Positions 41,274-50,997 are shown, counted from the stretch's first letter. The stretch is 64,000 nt of DNA from Streptomyces sp. NBC_00247 (GCF_036188265.1 NZ_CP108093.1:4546001-4610000), one strand, 5' to 3'. A program made the numbers and translations. Notes: generated by a model from the sequence alone, not told the origin.

Positions 41274-42929
41274 TCAGCCTTCCGTGCTCTCCTGCCACTC
41301 CTGCGCGTACTCGTCGAAGATCACGCGCAGGTGGTGGCCGATCCGGAGGTAGTCCAGGTCGTCGAGGTTGGCGAGGGAGACGCGTACCGACCACTCGGGT
41401 CCGTCGAAACCGCCGCCGTTGAGCAGCACCACGCCGGTCTGCTCGGCGAGGCGGAACAGCGGGTCCACCGGCTCGTAGTTCTGCTTCAGGAAGTCGGCGA
41501 ACGCCTTGCCGCGCACCCGCTCGGCCTCCGCGAGCAGGTCCAGCTCGATGTAGTAGGCCGCACGCTTCGGGTCCTCCGAGACCTTCATGTGCACTCCCTC
41601 CAAAAGGAGTTCGAGCCGCTGGCGGACGATGGCGCGGATCCGGTGCTTGTACGCCTGGCCCTGGTCCAGCATGTCGAAGAGGGAGAACAGCACCATCATC
41701 ACCTGCTGGGGCAGCGAGAGCCCGGCGGTGTGGTTCAGCGCCACCTGGCGGGAGTCGGCCACCAGCCGGTCGATGAAACGGATCTTCTCCGGTTCGAGCG
41801 AGAGCGTCCCGTACCGCCGGTCGAGCCGCTCCTTCCACTCCGGGGAGTGCGCCGCGAGCATCTCGTCGATCACGTTGTCGTCGTGCAGCCCGATCACCCC
41901 GAGCCGCCAGCCCGTCGCGCCGTAGTGCTTGGAGTACGAGTACACCAGCAGGGTGTTGCGCGGGAGGTCGGCGGCGAGCGAGCGGAAGCCCTCCACGAAC
42001 GTCCCGTAGACGTCGTCGGTCACCACGATCAGACCCGGGTTCGCGTCCGCCACGATTCCCGCGATCTGGTCGGCGACCCGCTGGGAGAGCGCCAGCGAGG
42101 GCGGGTTGCTCGGGTTGACGCAGCACACCAGCTTCACCGAGGGGTCGGCCAGCTTGGCGACCTCCTCCTCCGGGTACCGCCACTGCCGCACGCCCGTCTC
42201 CGTGAAGAGGCTCGCCTCCACCCGCACCACGTCGAAGTCGTACGTGTCGAGCTCGGGGATCTCCAGATACGGCGTGAACACCGGCACCATGAGGGCGATC
42301 CGGTCACCCTTCGCCAGGATGCCGTTCTTCATCAGCGAGTCGAAGACGTAGCACATCGCGGCCGTGCCGCCCTCGGTGGCGAACAGGCTCAGGGTCTGGT
42401 TCTCGGGCGGCCGGTGGTCGAACATCTCGTCGGCCACGTACGCCCGCACGATCCTCTCCGTATGGTGCAGGATGCGGTCCGGGACCGGGTAGTTGTCGCC
42501 GATCGACGCGTCCGCCATCTCGTGGACGAAGGCGTCGGGGTCGAAGCCGAAACGCTTCACGGCGAGCTCGAACGACGCCTGCAGCAGCTCCATCCCCGGC
42601 AGGTCCGGGTGGGCCCGCGCGAAGGAGGCGAAGCGCTCGGCGCAGCCCTTCTGCTCGGGCATCCCGCCGAGGTTGTCCGCCGTCCACACGCGCTTGCACT
42701 CCGAGAGCGCGAAGTAGCCGAGTGCGTGGTACGCCTCGCGCGGCCCGGTCGCCACCCAGTTCGGGTTCCCCCGGCCCGCGTTGAGCATCACGCGCATCGC
42801 CTGCCCCTTCTGGCCGGGCTGGTCGCTCTGCGAGGTCTGGGCGATCCTGATGAACATGTCCTTGAGCTCGAACGGGCTGAGCCGTGCGTACGACCGGATC
42901 TCTTCCCGGCTGAGGCTGGTCCTGGGCAT
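41274..42929 (-). CDS. aspD: Aspartate 4-decarboxylase (bifunctional aspartate aminotransferase/decarboxylase)
   Basis: ATG 42929 (MPRTSLSREEIRSYARLSPFELKDMFIRIAQ) gives 551 residues, the typical length of bacterial L-aspartate beta-decarboxylases. These are larger than ordinary aminotransferases. It is a fold-type I PLP enzyme with MLNAGRGNPNWVATGPREAYHALG near the start, VVTDDVYGTF, and the PLP lysine in YSYSKHYGATGWRLG. It converts aspartate to alanine and CO2. The two genes upstream on the same strand encode AspT-like antiporters, so this is an aspartate-in/alanine-out module that can generate proton-motive force or resist acid. Confidence 0.92.
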   Translation of the reverse strand: MPRTSLSREEIRSYARLSPFELKDMFIRIAQTSQSDQPGQKGQAMRVMLNAGRGNPNWVATGPREAYHALGYFALSECKRVWTADNLGGMPEQKGCAERFASFARAHPDLPGMELLQASFELAVKRFGFDPDAFVHEMADASIGDNYPVPDRILHHTERIVRAYVADEMFDHRPPENQTLSLFATEGGTAAMCYVFDSLMKNGILAKGDRIALMVPVFTPYLEIPELDTYDFDVVRVEASLFTETGVRQWRYPEEEVAKLADPSVKLVCCVNPSNPPSLALSQRVADQIAGIVADANPGLIVVTDDVYGTFVEGFRSLAADLPRNTLLVYSYSKHYGATGWRLGVIGLHDDNVIDEMLAAHSPEWKERLDRRYGTLSLEPEKIRFIDRLVADSRQVALNHTAGLSLPQQVMMVLFSLFDMLDQGQAYKHRIRAIVRQRLELLLEGVHMKVSEDPKRAAYYIELDLLAEAERVRGKAFADFLKQNYEPVDPLFRLAEQTGVVLLNGGGFDGPEWSVRVSLANLDDLDYLRIGHHLRVIFDEYAQEWQESTEG

Positions 42930-42973
42930 GGCGGTGTCCCTTTCCGGGTGGCTGGAGTCTGAGGGCTGGGGTT

Positions 42974-44677
42974 TCAGTGGTTGAGGAGGACGATCACGGC
43001 GCCCCACACGGTCAGCAGGACGTTCCCGACGGCGTACGGAATCGTGTAACCGAGGGTGGGGATCTGGGACTTCGACGTTTCGTTGATCGCACCGATCGCC
43101 GCCGTGGTGGTCTGGCCGCCGGCCAGCACGCCCATCAGGATCGGGAACTTGATGCGCTGGACGTAGTGCCCGAACAGGAAACCCACCAGCAGCGGGACCA
43201 CGGTCGCCACCGCGCCGAGCAGCAGCAGGCCCCAGCCGGCCTCCGAGAGACCGCTCGTGAAACTCGGCCCGGCGTTGATGCCCACGACGGCCACGAACAC
43301 GCACAGACCCAGGGTGTCCATGAACCACTGGGCGCCGGGCGGCACGTTCCCGTACGTCGGGTACTTGGCGCGGATCCAGCCGAAGACCAGCCCCATGATG
43401 AGCCCGCCCCCCGAGGTCGACAACGAGATCGGGACGCCGCCCGCCGTGAGGGCGGGGATGCCCAGGCAGCCGCCGAGGAAGATGCCGAGGCCGACCCAGA
43501 CCATGTCCGTGGCGAAGCTGGTCGGCACGGGCTTGCCGATCGCCCGCCCGGCAGGCCCGACGAGCCGTTCCGGACCGGTCAGGACGAGGGTGTCGCCCCG
43601 CTCCACCTGGGTGGTCAGCCGGTAGGGGAACTCCGAGCCCGCCCGGTAGAGACGGTCGACGTACACCCCCACCATGAAGGGCTCCCGGCGCAGTTCCTCG
43701 ATCGTGCGGCCGAGCTGGGCCTTCTCCGAGGCGACGACGTGCAGCGACTCGGTGCGGTAGCCGAGCAGTTCCACGTCGTCGGCCTCCGCGCCGATGTGGG
43801 TACGGGCGTCGAACTCCACCAGGTCGTGGCGGAGCGCGCTGACGGCGACGGTGTCTCCGGTCTCCAGGACCCGCGCCTGCGACTGCTCCAGCACCGTGCC
43901 GTCCCGCCGGACCGCGGTGATGTAGATCCGGCGGCCGAACCCCTGCTGCTGCCGTTCGACGTCCTCGACGGTCCGGCCGACGAGGTCGGGACGTTCCACC
44001 CGGTAGGCGCGCAGCACCACCTCGTAGTAGCCCTCGCCCTCGTCGGGGCTCTCGTCGGGAGCGTCGAGCTCCGCGGCCAGATCGGCGCTCTCCTTCGCCA
44101 GATCGCGGCGGTAGAGCCGGGGCAGGACGTTGGCGAGCAGCATCGCGCAGAGGATCGTGCCGAGCGGGTACGTCACCGCGTACCCGACGGCGACCAGGTT
44201 CTCCTCCGACTTCACCTGGGCGGACGAGAGCCCCGGCAACGAGCCGATCGCGTCCTGCGCGACCCCGATGGCCGCCGACTGGGTGAGGGCGCCGCTCATC
44301 AGTCCGGCGCCGAGCCCGGGGCCGTACCCGAGCATGTTCGCGAAGAGCCAGGAGATCAGCAGTCCGGACACGCAGACGACGACGGCGTTGAGCACCTGGG
44401 GCAGCCCGTCCTTGCGCAGGCCGCGGAAGAACTGCGGGCCGACGCGGTAGCCGAGGGCGAACAGGAACATGATGAAGAACAGGTTCTTCAGCGTGTCGTC
44501 GATCTGGATCTTGAACTGCGCGCCGAGCACCAGCCCGGCCACCAGACAGCCGGTGACCACGCCCAGCGCGATGGTGCGGTAGCGCACCTTTCCCAGCAGG
44601 AACCCCAGCGCGACCACCAGGAAGACCAGGAGTTCGGGATGGGGCTCGAAGACGTTCCGGTTCAGGAAGTCGATCAT
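42974..44677 (-). CDS. aspT: AspT-type aspartate-alanine antiporter, copy 1
   Basis: The 567-residue membrane protein belongs to the AAEx family. An N-terminal block of about five membrane segments (ELLVFLVVALGFLLGKVRYRTIALGVVTGCLVAGLVLG onward) is followed by a large cytoplasmic loop with two RCK_C/TrkA-C-like domains (GRTVEDVERQQQGFGRRIYITAVRRDG, GRTIEELRREPFMVGVYVDRL). A second membrane block contains LAGGQTTTAAIGAINETSKSQIPTLGYTIPYAVGN. Its ATG immediately follows the stop of the upstream paralogue (TGAATG), and aspD begins 44 bases downstream. It probably exchanges aspartate for alanine. Confidence 0.88.
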   Translation of the reverse strand: MIDFLNRNVFEPHPELLVFLVVALGFLLGKVRYRTIALGVVTGCLVAGLVLGAQFKIQIDDTLKNLFFIMFLFALGYRVGPQFFRGLRKDGLPQVLNAVVVCVSGLLISWLFANMLGYGPGLGAGLMSGALTQSAAIGVAQDAIGSLPGLSSAQVKSEENLVAVGYAVTYPLGTILCAMLLANVLPRLYRRDLAKESADLAAELDAPDESPDEGEGYYEVVLRAYRVERPDLVGRTVEDVERQQQGFGRRIYITAVRRDGTVLEQSQARVLETGDTVAVSALRHDLVEFDARTHIGAEADDVELLGYRTESLHVVASEKAQLGRTIEELRREPFMVGVYVDRLYRAGSEFPYRLTTQVERGDTLVLTGPERLVGPAGRAIGKPVPTSFATDMVWVGLGIFLGGCLGIPALTAGGVPISLSTSGGGLIMGLVFGWIRAKYPTYGNVPPGAQWFMDTLGLCVFVAVVGINAGPSFTSGLSEAGWGLLLLGAVATVVPLLVGFLFGHYVQRIKFPILMGVLAGGQTTTAAIGAINETSKSQIPTLGYTIPYAVGNVLLTVWGAVIVLLNH

Positions 44678-46354
44678 TCAGGCCCCCAGGACGCCGACGA
44701 GGATCGGTCCGGTCAGTGGCAGCAGGAAGTTGGAGAGCGTGTACGTGATCGTGTAGCCGAGCAGAGGCACCGAGCTCTGCGCCACCTGGGTGACGGCGGT
44801 GATCGCGGGCGTCGAGCACTGCTGTCCGGCGATGGCGCCGATCAGCAGCGGCTTCTCGATCTTCAGCAGCTTGCGCCCGACGATCAGGGAGAGCGTCGCG
44901 GGCACCAGCACCATGGCGATCCCGGCGAACGGCAGCAGGGCGCCGTACTCCTTCAGCAGCGGCCACGCCTGAGGTCCCGCGGCCAGGCCGGTGCAGGCGA
45001 TGAAGACGGCGAGGCCCATGTCCTTCAGGGTCGTCGCGGCCTGCGGGGGGAACGCGCCGAAGGTCTGCTTGCGTGAACGGAACCATCCGAAGAGCAGCCC
45101 CGAGATCAGACAGCCGCCGCCCGTGCCGAGCGACAGGGGGATGTCCCCGGCGTAGACGACGACCTGGCCGAGCAGGGAGCCGGCCACGATGCCGAGTCCG
45201 AGGTAGATGAAGTCGGTGGAGTCGTTCTTGACCACCGCTCCGATCTTCGCGACCACCTTCTTCAGGCCGTTCCGCGCGCCCACCAGGGTGAGGACGTCAC
45301 CCCGGTAGAGCGTGGTCTCCCCGGTGGCAGGGAGGTGCTGGTCGTTGCGGACCACATCGGTGATGTAGACCCCGTCCTCTCGGAACTCGGGGTGCGTACG
45401 CTCCAGGGCGTCGATGGAGCTGCCGTGCGTCGACTTCTCCGTCACGGCGACCTGGCTGGTGGCGAGCGGGGTGTCCAGCCCGGGGACGGAGGGCGTCTCG
45501 GGGCCGATCTCGCGGCCCGCCTCGATGATCGCCGCCCGCCGCCCCACGACCTGGACCAGGTCGCTGAGGGTGAGTTCGAGCCCGGGGGAGGGGGTGAGGA
45601 GCTTGCTGCCCCGCTTGATGCCCTCGACCGTGACCCGGCCGCCGAGCGCCTGCTCCAGCTCGCCCACGGTGCGCCCGTCGGCGAGCGTCACCAGGTACGT
45701 GCGGCCGACCGTGCCGGGCAGTGCCTCCCGCTCGTCGGACTCCAGCCCGGCGGAGCCGCCGCGCATCCGCTCCCAGAGTTCGCGGGAGGCGTCCGCCAGG
45801 TTGATGCGCATCAGCATCGGCATGATCTGGCTGGTCAGCAGCACGATGGTGATCAGGCCGAAGAGGTAGCAGACCGTGTAGGCGGTGGCGACGTGCCCTT
45901 GGTACCGACTGATCTGGTCGGCGGTCAGGTCGCCGAGTTTGCCGATGGCCTCGGTGGCCGTACCGACGACCGCGGACTCGGTGGCGGCCCCGGCGAGGAT
46001 GCCGGCCGCCGTGCCGACGTCCAGGTCGAAGCCCTTGGCCAGCCCGTACGCGATGCCGAGCACACAGACCAGCTCGATGAGGCAGAGGGCGAAGTAGCGC
46101 AGACTGCGGCGGTTCAGGTTGGCGAAGAACTGCGGTCCCGCCATGTAACCGAGGGAGAAGATGAAGAGGGCGAAGAAGACCGTCTTGACGTCCTCGTCGA
46201 CGCTGACGTGCTGGGTGCCCAGGAGCAACGAGACGATCAGCGTGCCGCAGATCCCGCCGAGGGTGATCGGACCCACGCGGGCCTTGCCGACCAGGTAACC
46301 GACGGCGAGACAGAGGAACAGGGCGAGTTCGGGGTGGTCTCGGATGACCCCCAT
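44678..46354 (-). CDS. AspT-type aspartate-alanine antiporter, copy 2
   Basis: The 558-residue product shares the AAEx layout of its downstream neighbour. It has PELALFLCLAVGYLVGKARVGPITLGGICGTLIVSLLLG at the start, two RCK_C-like domains in the central loop, and IGAIAGQQCSTPAITAVTQVAQSSVPLLGYTITYTLSN in the second half. The two proteins differ along most of their length, so this is an old duplication. Tandem, coupled expression suggests a heteromeric transporter or two substrate preferences. A 12-codon reading frame (MSIIITFVPCEV) ends six bases before its start, at 46361-46399. Confidence 0.86.
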   Translation of the reverse strand: MGVIRDHPELALFLCLAVGYLVGKARVGPITLGGICGTLIVSLLLGTQHVSVDEDVKTVFFALFIFSLGYMAGPQFFANLNRRSLRYFALCLIELVCVLGIAYGLAKGFDLDVGTAAGILAGAATESAVVGTATEAIGKLGDLTADQISRYQGHVATAYTVCYLFGLITIVLLTSQIMPMLMRINLADASRELWERMRGGSAGLESDEREALPGTVGRTYLVTLADGRTVGELEQALGGRVTVEGIKRGSKLLTPSPGLELTLSDLVQVVGRRAAIIEAGREIGPETPSVPGLDTPLATSQVAVTEKSTHGSSIDALERTHPEFREDGVYITDVVRNDQHLPATGETTLYRGDVLTLVGARNGLKKVVAKIGAVVKNDSTDFIYLGLGIVAGSLLGQVVVYAGDIPLSLGTGGGCLISGLLFGWFRSRKQTFGAFPPQAATTLKDMGLAVFIACTGLAAGPQAWPLLKEYGALLPFAGIAMVLVPATLSLIVGRKLLKIEKPLLIGAIAGQQCSTPAITAVTQVAQSSVPLLGYTITYTLSNFLLPLTGPILVGVLGA

Positions 46355-47125
46355 GACGCGTCAGACCTCGCAGGGGACGAAAGTGATGATGATTGACATA
46401 AAGGGGAAATTAGCAAGGGTGCGGAGGGAGGGCATGTCGGCCCGCCGTGGGTGAGCGGGTACCGCGGGGCGCCGGGCGGGAGTACTTCCGGCCATGGGTC
46501 GGCCCCGGAGCGGGAGGGCTTCCGAGGACGTACCGGCGGCCCGGCCGGAGGGGGCCCGGTGGGATTCCGGTTGTCCCCCGGTCTCCGGGGTGGTTCCCGC
46601 AGGGGCGTCCGTGCCCTCGGTGGCCTTCGAGGAAAGAACACGATCGGGCCACAGTCGGCGGCCGAGATTGTTTCCGGCGGGGTCCCTGTTCACTTTTCGG
46701 CGGCCTACTTTCGCGTGGGCCGGGTAAAGAACCGGCCACGCGCCACGGTCCGACGAGGGATGGCGGGTTTCGGCCGATGGAGCCGGACCACGCAAGCAAA
46801 CATGCTCTCACCTGCGGTGATTCGATGACGGGGCGTCAACGCCCCCACGACTCCGCCAATTGGCAAGCCCTGTGCGGGACACGGTCTCGTGACTTGCCGG
46901 ACACGCTCACGCAACGGAAGCGTCTTCAAGTCTTGACACCCACCCCCTTGAGGCAGCAACCTTCCGTCATCGGCGCATGGGAGCGCTCCCACATCGCACA
47001 CCCGTTTTTACGTGTGATCGGCACTGCCCGTGCTTCCCCCCAGTAACACCTGGCGCGGCACTCACGGCGCCCGGGTCCCGCAGTGAGCCAACCGCCAGTC
47101 ACACCCTGGATATAGGAGTAGTGGA
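46355..47125. other. Divergent regulatory region between aspT and cebE
   Basis: I see no convincing gene of normal size in these 771 bases. They hold the 5' region of the aspT-aspT-aspD operon, with a tiny minus-strand reading frame MSIIITFVPCEV (46361-46399) just before the aspT-like start. They also hold the cebE promoter area, with TTGACA at 46933-46938 and the CebR box at 46978-46991. Confidence 0.5.
46978..46991. promoter_or_regulatory. CebR operator upstream of cebE
   Basis: TGGGAGCGCTCCCA is an exact match to the 14-bp CebR palindrome known from streptomycete cellobiose genes. It lies 135 bases before cebE. Confidence 0.92.
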
Positions 47126-48454
47126 ATGCGCATCACCCGCAACGTCGCAGGTCGACGCCGTAGAGCCGCGATCGTGGCCACCACTGGCCTGACGGCCACC
47201 GCCCTTCTGCTCGCCGGTTGCAGCGACTCGTCTGACGACGACAGCGGCAGCACCGACGCCGCAGGCGGCAACATCACTCTGACCGTCGCCGACTTCGGCC
47301 AGTTCGGGTACAAGGAAGCGAACCTCTTCGCCGAGTACCACAAGCTCCACCCGAACATCACGGTCAAGGAAAACACCACGGCCGAGGAGAAGAACTACTA
47401 CCCGAAGCTGCTCCAGCAGCTGAACTCGGGCAGTGGGCTGGCGGACGTCCAGGGTCTGGAGGTCGGTCGCATCAAGGAGATCACCGACACCAAGGCGGAC
47501 CAGTTCGCGGACCTGAGCAAGGCGATCGACCCGACCGACTTCGTGTCGTGGAAGGCCAAGCAGGCCACGACCGCCAGTGGTGCGCTCATCGGTGCCGGCA
47601 CGGACATCGGCCCGATGTCGCTCTGCTACAACACCGACCTCTTCGAGAAGGCCGGTCTGCCGACCGACCGCACCGAGGTCGCCAACCTGATCAAGGGTGG
47701 CTGGGAGGACTACATCGCTCTCGGTGAGAAGTACAAGGCGAAGGCGCCCGCGGGCACTTTCTTCATGGACTCCGCCAGCGCGATGTTCAACGCCGTCGTC
47801 AGCTCGAGCGCGAAGCAGTACTACGACGAGGACGGCAAGGCGATCTACAAGGACAGCCCCAGCGTCAAGCAGGGCTGGAACCTGGCCGCCGAGGCTGCCG
47901 ACAAGAAGCTGACGCAGGGCATCGCGCAGTTCGGTGACCCGTGGAAGGCCGCCCTCCGCAAGGGCACCATCGCCACCGTCGCCTGCCCGGCGTGGATGGC
48001 CGGTCAGATCTCGGTCAACGCCGGTGAGGCCAACAAGGGCAAGTGGAACATCACCAGCGCGCCCGGTTCCACCGCCGCCAACTGGGGTGGCTCCTTCCTC
48101 GGTGTTCCGAGCTCCGGCAAGCACGTCGACGAGGCCATCAAGCTCGTCGCCTGGCTGACCGCCCCCGAGCAGCAGGCCGCCGTCTTCAAGGCGATCGGCT
48201 CCTTCCCGTCCAACACGGGTGCGTACGACCTGCCGGGCGTCAAGGACGCCAAGCTGCCGTACTTCAACGACGCCCCCATCGGCGAGATCTACGCCGGTGA
48301 GGCCAAGTCCATCCCCGAGGCCGTCCTCGGCGCGAAGGACGCGACCATCAAGGACACCATCTCCACCGAGATCAACAACATGGAGCAGCGTGGCACCGCG
48401 CCCGACAAGGCGTGGGACACCGCGGTCGAGAAGATCGACAAGGTCCTCGGCTGA
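47126..48454 (+). CDS. cebE: Cellobiose/cello-oligosaccharide-binding lipoprotein
   Basis: ATG 47126 follows AGGAG, giving 442 residues. The signal peptide ends in lipobox LLAGC (Cys32), so the mature protein is anchored on the outer face of the membrane. The solute-binding fold shows ITLTVADFGQFGYKEANLFAEYHKLHPNITVKEN and MSLCYNTDLFEKAGLPTDR. It captures cellobiose and cellotriose for CebFG. CebR boxes flank the operon, so induction by cellobiose is expected. A strong hairpin directly after the gene probably keeps its mRNA segment more abundant than cebFG. Confidence 0.93.
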   Translation: MRITRNVAGRRRRAAIVATTGLTATALLLAGCSDSSDDDSGSTDAAGGNITLTVADFGQFGYKEANLFAEYHKLHPNITVKENTTAEEKNYYPKLLQQLNSGSGLADVQGLEVGRIKEITDTKADQFADLSKAIDPTDFVSWKAKQATTASGALIGAGTDIGPMSLCYNTDLFEKAGLPTDRTEVANLIKGGWEDYIALGEKYKAKAPAGTFFMDSASAMFNAVVSSSAKQYYDEDGKAIYKDSPSVKQGWNLAAEAADKKLTQGIAQFGDPWKAALRKGTIATVACPAWMAGQISVNAGEANKGKWNITSAPGSTAANWGGSFLGVPSSGKHVDEAIKLVAWLTAPEQQAAVFKAIGSFPSNTGAYDLPGVKDAKLPYFNDAPIGEIYAGEAKSIPEAVLGAKDATIKDTISTEINNMEQRGTAPDKAWDTAVEKIDKVLG

Positions 48455-48962
48455 TCCACGGCGGTGCGGGCGGCCCACGGGCCACCCGCACCGCCACAGG
48501 GCTGTCCGGCACTCCCTGACGGGTGCGTGACGGATACACGTCCCCGGACAGCCCTCGGCGTGCGCCCGCCCCCGTGCGTGGGCGTACGCCCGCCCACGTA
48601 CGGGGCCGGGTGCACACCACCTGGCCCCACCCGGTTGAGCCCCGGGCCCCTCCCGGCCCGCGGCACGGCCGGACGACCGGCCCTCCCCGGCCGGAAGCAC
48701 GGTTGAACCACCGGCCCTCCCCGGCCGTCGCGCACCTCGGTCACCGGCCCCGCCCGCCGGTACCGCACCACCCCGCCCGCACCATCCCGCTCGTACCGGC
48801 CGGCCCCGCACAGGCCCGCCCCGGGTACGACCGGCTCCGCCCACCCCGTCTTACTCGACCGGCACCGCTCCGCACCGCACCGGGACGCACCGTCCCGCTC
48901 CCGGGCCGGCCCGGTACCGATCGAAGCGCCCGCCGGCGCACCCCAGGGAAGGACTCCCGCCC
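48455..48962. other. Long cebE-cebF intercistronic region rich in hairpins
   Basis: These 508 bases lack a credible gene. They contain the hairpin at 48460-48495. A second GC-rich inverted repeat lies near 48568-48605, around CCCGTGCGTGGGC. Repeats of CCGGCCCTCCCCGGCC follow around 48677 and 48710. The cebF start is preceded by AGGGAAGGA. Confidence 0.6.
48460..48495 (+). terminator. Stem-loop after cebE
   Basis: GGCGGTGCGGGCGGCCC (48460-48476) pairs with GGGCCACCCGCACCGCC (48479-48495) with one internal mismatch. It begins six bases past the cebE stop. It may attenuate read-through to cebF or stabilise cebE mRNA. Confidence 0.7.
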
Positions 48963-49958
48963 GTGGCAACCTCGACCCCCACCCGGGACGCCTACGTCCC
49001 GCCGCCCCGTGGTTCCCGACAGAAGCCGGCCAGCAGCCGGCAGACCTGGCGGAGCCGGCTGTGGCGGTTCGACGACAAGGCGTCCCCGTACGCGTACATC
49101 GCGCCGTTCTTCCTGATCTTCGGGGCCTTCGGCCTCTACCCGCTCATCTACACCGGCTGGATCGCCCTCCACCGCGTCGAGATGACCGGCATGGACCAGA
49201 TGGAATGGGTCGGATTCGACAACTTCACGAAGATCTTCCAGGACTCCGAGTTCTGGACGGCCGTCACCAACACCTTCGTGATCGGTGTCATCTCCACCGT
49301 TCCGCAGCTGCTCGTGGCGCTGGGCCTGGCCCACCTGCTGAACTACAAGCTGCGGGCCAGCACCTTCTGGCGCACCGTCATCCTCACGCCGTACGCGACC
49401 TCGGTCGCCACCGCGGCCCTCGTCTTCGCCCTGGTCTTCCGGACCGACGGCGGTATCCTCAACTACGTCCTGGACTTCGTCGGCTTCGGTGACACCAACT
49501 GGGCCAACGGGCACTGGACTTCGAAGATCGCCATCTCCGTCATGGTGATCTGGCGCTGGACCGGCTACAACGCGCTGATCTACCTCGCCGCGATGCAGGC
49601 GGTCCCGGGCGACCTCTACGAGGCGGCCTCCCTGGACGGTGCCAACCGCTGGCAGCAGTTCCTCAAGGTGACGATTCCCTCGCTGCGGCCGACGATCCTC
49701 TTCACGATCGTCATCTCCACCATCGGCTCCATGCAGCTGTTCGGTGAGCCCCTGCTGCTGGAAGGCGGCGCGATCGGCGCCACCGGCGGTACCGAGAACC
49801 AGTACGAGACGCTGAGCATCTACCTCTACAACTACGGCTGGAACCTGGGGCACCTCGGCCTGTCGGCCGCCGTCGCCTGGGCCATGCTCGCCCTCCTGCT
49901 GGCCATCGCGTTGATCAACTGGATCATCAGCCGCTTCGTACGCCGTTCCGCGGCCTGA
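48963..49958 (+). CDS. cebF: Cellobiose ABC transporter permease CebF
   Basis: GTG 48963 gives 331 residues with six predicted membrane segments (YAYIAPFFLIFGAFGLYPLIYTGW first). The permease signature reads YEAASLDGANRWQQFLKVTIPSLRPTILF, which docks the ATPase. It follows cebE after a long hairpin-rich gap and is closely followed by cebG. No ATPase is encoded in the locus; MsiK is the known partner in other streptomycetes. Confidence 0.93.
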   Translation: MATSTPTRDAYVPPPRGSRQKPASSRQTWRSRLWRFDDKASPYAYIAPFFLIFGAFGLYPLIYTGWIALHRVEMTGMDQMEWVGFDNFTKIFQDSEFWTAVTNTFVIGVISTVPQLLVALGLAHLLNYKLRASTFWRTVILTPYATSVATAALVFALVFRTDGGILNYVLDFVGFGDTNWANGHWTSKIAISVMVIWRWTGYNALIYLAAMQAVPGDLYEAASLDGANRWQQFLKVTIPSLRPTILFTIVISTIGSMQLFGEPLLLEGGAIGATGGTENQYETLSIYLYNYGWNLGHLGLSAAVAWAMLALLLAIALINWIISRFVRRSAA

Positions 49959-49976
49959 CCGGGAGCGATACCTCTC

Positions 49977-50894
49977 ATGACCATCACCAGTACCCCCGCC
50001 AAGGTCTCCGCCCCGGGCCGTCCGAAGCCGGACCGGCGCGCTCCGCGCAAGGCCCGCCTCGCCATGGGCGCGGGCGACACCCACAAGGCCGGCCCGTTCA
50101 CGTACATCGCGCTGATCGTCATCGGCATCGGCTCGATCCTCCCGCTGTACTGGACGTTCGTCGCCGCCTCGCACACGCAGGACGAGGTCCTGGCCAGCAC
50201 GCCGCCGTTCCTGCCGGGCGGCCGGCTCTGGAACAACCTCCAGGCCGCCTGGGAAGGCGCCAGCCTCGGCAAGGCCATCGTCAACACCCTCATCGTCTCG
50301 GCGTCCATCACCGCCGCGACCCTGTTCTTCTGCACGCTCGCCGGCTACGCCTTCGCCAAGATGCGCTTCAAGGGCCGCGGCTGGCTGATGACCGCGGTCA
50401 TCGCCACCCTGACGATCCCGCCGCAGCTCAGCGTCGTCCCGCTGTTCATGATGATGGCGGACATCGGCTGGAGCGGAAAGCTGGAGTCGGTGATCTTCCC
50501 GACCCTGGTCAGCGCGTTCGGCGTCTTCTTCATGCGGCAGTACCTGCTGGAGGCGCTTCCGTACGAGCTGATCGAGGCCGCCAAGATCGACGGGGCGAGC
50601 AACTTCCGCATCGTGCTCAGCGTGGTGCTCCCGGTGGCCCGCCCCGCCATGATGGTGCTCGGCATGCTCACCTTCGTCCAGGCGTGGAACGACTTCTTCT
50701 GGCCGTACCTCGCGCTCAGCCAGGCGAACCCCACGATCCAGGTGGCCCTCGGTCAGCTGAGCGCCTCCTACACGCCGGACCAGTCGATCGTCATGGCGGG
50801 CGCCCTGATCAGCACGTTGCCCCTGCTCGTGGTGTTCGTGATCTTCGGCAAGCAGATCGTCGGTGGAATCATGTCCGGCGCGGTCAAGGGCTGA
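49977..50894 (+). CDS. cebG: Cellobiose ABC transporter permease CebG
   Basis: ATG 49977 lies 18 bases after cebF and gives 305 residues. Membrane segments begin at TYIALIVIGIGSILPLYWTFVAAS. The signature loop is YELIEAAKIDGASNFRIVLSVVLPVARPAMMV. The C-terminus GGIMSGAVKG is typical of MalG-type subunits. It pairs with CebF. The stop codon is about 100 bases before bglC, with a CebR box in between. Confidence 0.93.
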   Translation: MTITSTPAKVSAPGRPKPDRRAPRKARLAMGAGDTHKAGPFTYIALIVIGIGSILPLYWTFVAASHTQDEVLASTPPFLPGGRLWNNLQAAWEGASLGKAIVNTLIVSASITAATLFFCTLAGYAFAKMRFKGRGWLMTAVIATLTIPPQLSVVPLFMMMADIGWSGKLESVIFPTLVSAFGVFFMRQYLLEALPYELIEAAKIDGASNFRIVLSVVLPVARPAMMVLGMLTFVQAWNDFFWPYLALSQANPTIQVALGQLSASYTPDQSIVMAGALISTLPLLVVFVIFGKQIVGGIMSGAVKG

Positions 50895-50982
50895 GAACCC
50901 CCGGCCCGCACCTCCGGTGACCCGCGCGACGCCCCCACAGGTGCCCGCGCGGGCCCCGGACCCCCCTCTTCCCCTTCATCCA

Positions 50983-50996
50983 TGGGAGCGCTCCCG
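50983..50996. promoter_or_regulatory. CebR operator before bglC
   Basis: TGGGAGCGCTCCCG matches the CebR palindrome at 13 of 14 positions. It ends one base before the bglC ATG, so bound CebR would block both transcription and the ribosome-binding area. Confidence 0.88.
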
Positions 50997-50997
50997 C

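Noticed and set aside
46447..47046. Plus-strand frame in the aspT-cebE gap
   Set aside because: The translation is Arg/Pro/Gly-rich, it has no ribosome site, and it runs through the CebR operator.
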